This document shows, piece after piece, positions 61,980 to 64,000 of a stretch of DNA of 64,000 bases (within the stretch, counting starts at the first letter, position 1; each line of letters begins with the position of its first letter). The notes beneath the pieces are model-generated. The model saw nothing but the letters and a program-made list of their open reading frames with translations, was not told the origin of the DNA and ran no database searches. The stretch covers positions 1 to 64,000 of the forward strand of contig JAFEBI010000021.1 in NCBI GenBank assembly GCA_018242725.1. The letters are read 5' to 3'. Position numbers and translations under genes: made by a program. This DNA comes from Nitrospira sp. Its GTDB lineage: Bacteria > Nitrospirota > Nitrospiria > Nitrospirales > Nitrospiraceae.

Positions 61980-62790
61980 TCACCCATCTTCTTCCTATAT
62001 CCCTGCCGACAAAGATACGGAATTTCTTCAGCGGGATGAGTTGCGGCCCATTCGGATCGGGCTCGAACTGCTGAAGCCCGAACTCATCCAAAAAGAAGAA
62101 CAGATCCAGTCCACCATTGTCGTCTTCGGGAGCGCCAGGCTGCACGAGCCGGTGGCTGCGACACAGGCGCTGCGGCAGGCGGAAGAAAACGCCGCTCGGG
62201 CCCCTGCCGATCAGCCGCTCCAACAACAACTGGCTATTGCAAGGCGTCAACTTGAGCTCGCGAAATACTATGACGTGGCCAGGGACTTTGCGCGGCTGGT
62301 CTCGTCAACCTGCCAGGTTGATGGGCACTGCCACTATGTAGTCGTGACGGGCGGTGGCCCCGGCATTATGGAAGCAGCCAACCGTGGGGCGGCAGACGTG
62401 AATGCCAAGTCGATAGGGCTCAACATTACGCTGCCGCACGAACAGCACCCGAATCCCTATATTACCCCTCGGCTCAGTTTTCAATTTCGCTATTTTGCCA
62501 TCAGAAAAATGCACTTTCTCATCAGGGCTAAGGCACTCGTCGCGTTTCCCGGAGGATTCGGCACTCTGGACGAACTGTTTGAAACGCTGACCTTGCTCCA
62601 AACGGGTAAGACGGACAAGGTCATCGTGATCCTCGTCGGGCGAGACTTCTGGGAGAGACTGATCAATTGGCAGCTGCTTGTAGAGTACGGACTGATCTCA
62701 CAGAAGGACTTGGACCTCTTTCACTATTCGGAAACGGCTCAGGAAGCCTGGGACCTGATTGCACGCCACAATGGAGTACCTACGACATGA
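61936..62790 (+). CDS. LOG/TIGR00730-family protein (cytokinin-type phosphoribohydrolase)
   Basis: A 284-residue protein with the LOG signature GGGPGIMEAANRGA near residues 138-151 and PGGFGTLDELFE near 212-223. Relatives cleave nucleoside 5'-monophosphates to base and ribose-phosphate. A helical N-terminal region (about 1-110) is longer than in small LOG proteins, as in the YgdH/PpnN group. It overlaps the MBL gene by four bases. Confidence 0.92.
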   Translation: MSQGTTDPAPCPTSDHPSSSYIPADKDTEFLQRDELRPIRIGLELLKPELIQKEEQIQSTIVVFGSARLHEPVAATQALRQAEENAARAPADQPLQQQLAIARRQLELAKYYDVARDFARLVSSTCQVDGHCHYVVVTGGGPGIMEAANRGAADVNAKSIGLNITLPHEQHPNPYITPRLSFQFRYFAIRKMHFLIRAKALVAFPGGFGTLDELFETLTLLQTGKTDKVIVILVGRDFWERLINWQLLVEYGLISQKDLDLFHYSETAQEAWDLIARHNGVPTT

Positions 62791-64000
62791 AACTCTCATT
62801 CTACGGCGCAGCTCGCTCAGTGACGGGGAGTCGTCATCTACTGGAAGCTCCGGGCTTCCGGTTGATGTTTGACTGTGGAATGTTTCAAGGCCGCCGTCAG
62901 GAGGCAATCCGGAGGAATCAGGATTTGGGGTTTGACCCCAAGTCGATCGGAGCCGTCCTACTTTCGCATGCGCATATCGACCACTCAGGCGCCTTGCCGG
63001 TTCTACCGAGACAGGGGTTTTCAGGAAAAGTGTACTTAACGAGAGCATCGGCAGACTTGGCCGGGATTATGCTCGAAGATTCGGCGCGTGTGCAGGAATA
63101 CGACTGTCGATACGTTAACAAACAGGAGCGCAGACGCGGAAGAACTTGTGTCCAGCCGATCTATGATGCAGACGATGTTCGCAAGATCGTAAAACGATTC
63201 GAAGGGGCTCGGTATGGGGATCAACAGAAGATCGCACCCCGCCTCACGGCATCATTCCACGACGCCGGGCATATCTTGGGCTCAGCCGCCGTGTGTGTGA
63301 AGTACACGGCGCGAGGAAACAGCACCACGGTGTTGTTCAGCGGCGATCTAGGACGGTCCCATATGCCGATCCTGCGCGATCCCGAACCACCGCCGGCCTG
63401 CGATGTTCTGATCCTCGAATCGACCTACGGTGACCGATTGCACGAACAGGCCGGCGAGGAGATGAAGCAGAAGGCGCAAGAGCTGATCGCCCATGCCAGA
63501 ACACACAAGAGCAAGATTATCGTCCCAGCGTTCGCGGTAGGGCGCACGCAGGAACTGGTCATGCGGATCAAGGAATTGGTGGGCGAAGGCCGTGTCGAGC
63601 CGATCCCGATCTATATCGATTCTCCATTGGCGGGAAAGGCCACTGAGGTGTTCAAGCGGCATCCGGAGTGTTATGACGAAGAAACCATGAAGACGTTCTC
63701 TTCAGGGGGCGACGTCTTTGCCTCACGCTACATTCACTTTGTCTCCTCGCCGGAAGAGAGCAAGCGTCTCAATGCCATGCGTGGACCCTGTGTCATCATC
63801 GCTTCGTCCGGCATGTGCGAAGGAGGGCGCATCGTACACCACCTGAAACATGCCATTCAGGACGAAGCGAATGTCATCGCGTTTGTCGGTTTTCAAGCCG
63901 AACATACGTTGGGCCGCAAACTGGTTGAAGGCTGGGATGTCGTACCGATCTTTGGTGTCCCAACGAAACGCCGTGCGCAAATCGTGAGGTTCAACGGCCT
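62787..64000 (+). CDS. MBL-fold metallo-hydrolase with beta-CASP/RNA-specificity domains (3' end outside window)
   Basis: The open frame covers 404 residues and continues past the window end. The MBL metal site reads LLSHAHIDHSG near residues 57-67, with further ligands in HDAGHILGSA and FSGDLG. The C-terminal beta-CASP and RMMBL motifs (IIVPAFAVGRTQEL; ASSGMCEGGRIVHHL) match the RNase J-like/Ysh1-like family that acts on RNA. It starts within the stop of the LOG gene (ATGA). Confidence 0.95.
   Translation, partial: MKLSFYGAARSVTGSRHLLEAPGFRLMFDCGMFQGRRQEAIRRNQDLGFDPKSIGAVLLSHAHIDHSGALPVLPRQGFSGKVYLTRASADLAGIMLEDSARVQEYDCRYVNKQERRRGRTCVQPIYDADDVRKIVKRFEGARYGDQQKIAPRLTASFHDAGHILGSAAVCVKYTARGNSTTVLFSGDLGRSHMPILRDPEPPPACDVLILESTYGDRLHEQAGEEMKQKAQELIAHARTHKSKIIVPAFAVGRTQELVMRIKELVGEGRVEPIPIYIDSPLAGKATEVFKRHPECYDEETMKTFSSGGDVFASRYIHFVSSPEESKRLNAMRGPCVIIASSGMCEGGRIVHHLKHAIQDEANVIAFVGFQAEHTLGRKLVEGWDVVPIFGVPTKRRAQIVRFNG

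Overview
The window is chromosomal DNA from a Nitrospira-type nitrite-oxidising bacterium. The strongest evidence is an adjacent pair at 52713-57529 encoding a Tat-exported molybdopterin nitrite oxidoreductase alpha subunit (1145 aa) and an iron-sulfur beta subunit (429 aa) of the Nitrospira NxrA/NxrB type. Several other families (alginate-export-type barrel protein, DUF1264 lipoprotein, RRM protein, MoxR-DUF58-TgpA module) fit that assignment. No phage, integrase, transposase or CRISPR array was seen; the window reads as core chromosome with many small lineage-specific genes.

Layout. 1-16.7 kb is a mosaic of short transcription units: an RRM RNA-binding protein, tRNA-Glu, rfbC, a MoaD/ThiS-like protein, HU, tRNA-Arg and tRNA-Lys, a cytochrome P450, a YihY membrane protein, a mono-haem cytochrome c, a DUF1264 lipoprotein, a PSP1/RicT-like protein, an EVE protein, two YkgJ-type cysteine-cluster proteins, ThrH and a large outer-membrane barrel. 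From 16.9 to 28.4 kb nearly everything reads leftward: rpmH-rnpA-yidD-yidC-mnmE-mnmG-rsmG-parA-parB, then two bactofilins, mnmA and two TatA-type genes. This is the classical origin-proximal cluster. Two parS-like palindromes lie inside the first and last codons of rsmG, and a perfect consensus sigma-70 promoter drives rpmH. dnaA is not in the window.

From 28.8 to 39 kb genes read rightward: a coiled-coil lipoprotein and two L,D-transpeptidases plus a third protein resembling one without its catalytic residues (an envelope module), then a sugar-phosphate operon (pgi-pgl-glk-rpiA) followed by an M1 aminopeptidase. 39.3-46.2 kb holds an ABC exporter pair (FtsX-type permease and LolD/YbbA-type ATPase), a GDSL esterase, a tiny membrane protein, a SWIM zinc-finger/coiled-coil protein and a ChaN-like protein. 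46.3-52.1 kb reads rightward with an unrecognised protein carrying a methyltransferase-like motif, then MoxR, DUF58 and TgpA-type transglutaminase genes.

After tRNA-Gly comes an AT-rich region of about 440 bp without supported genes, then nxrA, a GC-rich structured spacer, nxrB and a strong intrinsic terminator. The right end has small unknown genes with their own promoters, a Trm112-like protein, and a closely packed run of DUF502, GNAT, two lipoproteins, a LOG-family protein and an MBL/beta-CASP protein that runs off the end.

Functionally the window combines the energy-yielding enzyme (Nxr, with Tat components elsewhere in the window), origin-linked segregation and cytoskeletal genes, tRNA modification and membrane-protein insertion genes, cell-wall crosslinking enzymes and part of the pentose phosphate pathway. 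Family names rest on motifs read by eye; no database search was made.
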